Source: Chloroflexota bacterium
GTDB taxonomy: Bacteria > Chloroflexota > Anaerolineae > Promineifilales > Promineifilaceae
Assembly (NCBI GenBank): GCA_024275635.1
Contig: JAJRYT010000019.1
Location: 1-39,253, forward strand
Direction of reading: 5' to 3'
DNA length: 39,253 nt
Shown here: positions 39,089 through 39,253 of the stretch, piece after piece
Numbering within the stretch: the first letter of the stretch is position 1
Layout of the letters: each line of letters starts with the position of its first letter
The notes under the pieces: model-generated
Seen by the model: the letters and a program-made list of their open reading frames with translations, nothing else
What the model was told of the DNA's origin: nothing
Databases searched by the model: none
Program-made: the position numbers and the translations under genes

Positions 39089-39253
39089 ATGAACTAGACG
39101 GCTACTTAAGTGTAAGCGATGCGGTGAAATGTCAAGAGGCAAAATCAAATGAATTTCACCGATAAGCAGGCAAGCTAACGCGCACCTGCCCGAAGCACCT
39201 TAAAAAACACATAGCAAGTGATGGATAAAGGCCCACAATGATGAGCTAGTTAA

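Overview
The window looks like a chromosomal segment of a moderately GC-rich bacterium. I place it in Chloroflexota, probably Anaerolineae. This is an inference from overall protein character, the many TPR and extracellular multidomain proteins, and the gene mix; no rRNA is present to confirm it.

Layout. (1) Positions 1-4131 are a translation/transcription housekeeping block: the 3' end of tuf, rpmG, tRNA-Trp, secE, nusG, rplK, rplA, an L10-type leader with an attenuator, rplJ and rplL. It is punctuated by strong hairpin terminators. rpoBC does not follow rplL here. (2) Positions 4148-5639 carry maf and a TPR protein with a C-terminal membrane anchor. (3) Positions 5640-12308 hold a 560-bp structured leader and a 2000-residue secreted thermolysin-like metalloprotease with duplicated extracellular modules. 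(4) Positions 12332-25790 are a mixed housekeeping region: PP2C phosphatase, RNase J, CBS-containing DHH pyrophosphatase, two M16 peptidase-family proteins (one with, one without the zinc motif), a lipoprotein, a ClC channel with an RCK_C tail, a methyltransferase, AcpS, an alpha/beta hydrolase, a PIG-L deacetylase and a TPR protein. (5) Positions 26182-32800 carry another alpha/beta hydrolase, a two-gene heterodimeric ABC exporter, an AEC permease and a DUF421 membrane protein. (6) Positions 32801-33425 are a non-coding island with a pseudoknot-like pair of perfect helices, an AT-rich palindrome, an IS6-like transposase remnant and a well-formed promoter/operator. (7) Positions 33426-39050 are a metal-response cluster: a CzrA-type ArsR repressor, a small membrane protein, a P1B-4 metal ATPase, a SAM methyltransferase, a 28-residue membrane peptide, two isoprenylcysteine-methyltransferase-like membrane proteins and a lipoprotein cytochrome c.

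The most striking signal is not a gene. The palindromic octamer ACGGCCGT occurs about 50 times by my manual count, where base composition predicts about one. Around 20 of these extend to AACGGCCGTT. It lies in genes of every kind and also between genes, on a scale like the cyanobacterial HIP1 octamer. It is absent from 952-4052 (most of nusG through rplL) and sparse in the giant protease gene. Other non-coding signals are a perfect 15-bp-stem palindrome inserted within a methyltransferase gene, two related palindromes at distant intergenic sites, and an AATTACYC tandem repeat found at two loci.

How the parts work together. The first block supplies Sec secretion (SecE), transcription elongation (NusG) and the ribosomal stalk (L10/L12, L11). 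The last cluster most likely senses Zn/Co-type divalent metal through ArsR and exports it with the ATPase; the downstream methyltransferases and cytochrome are co-oriented but their link to metal handling is only inferred.
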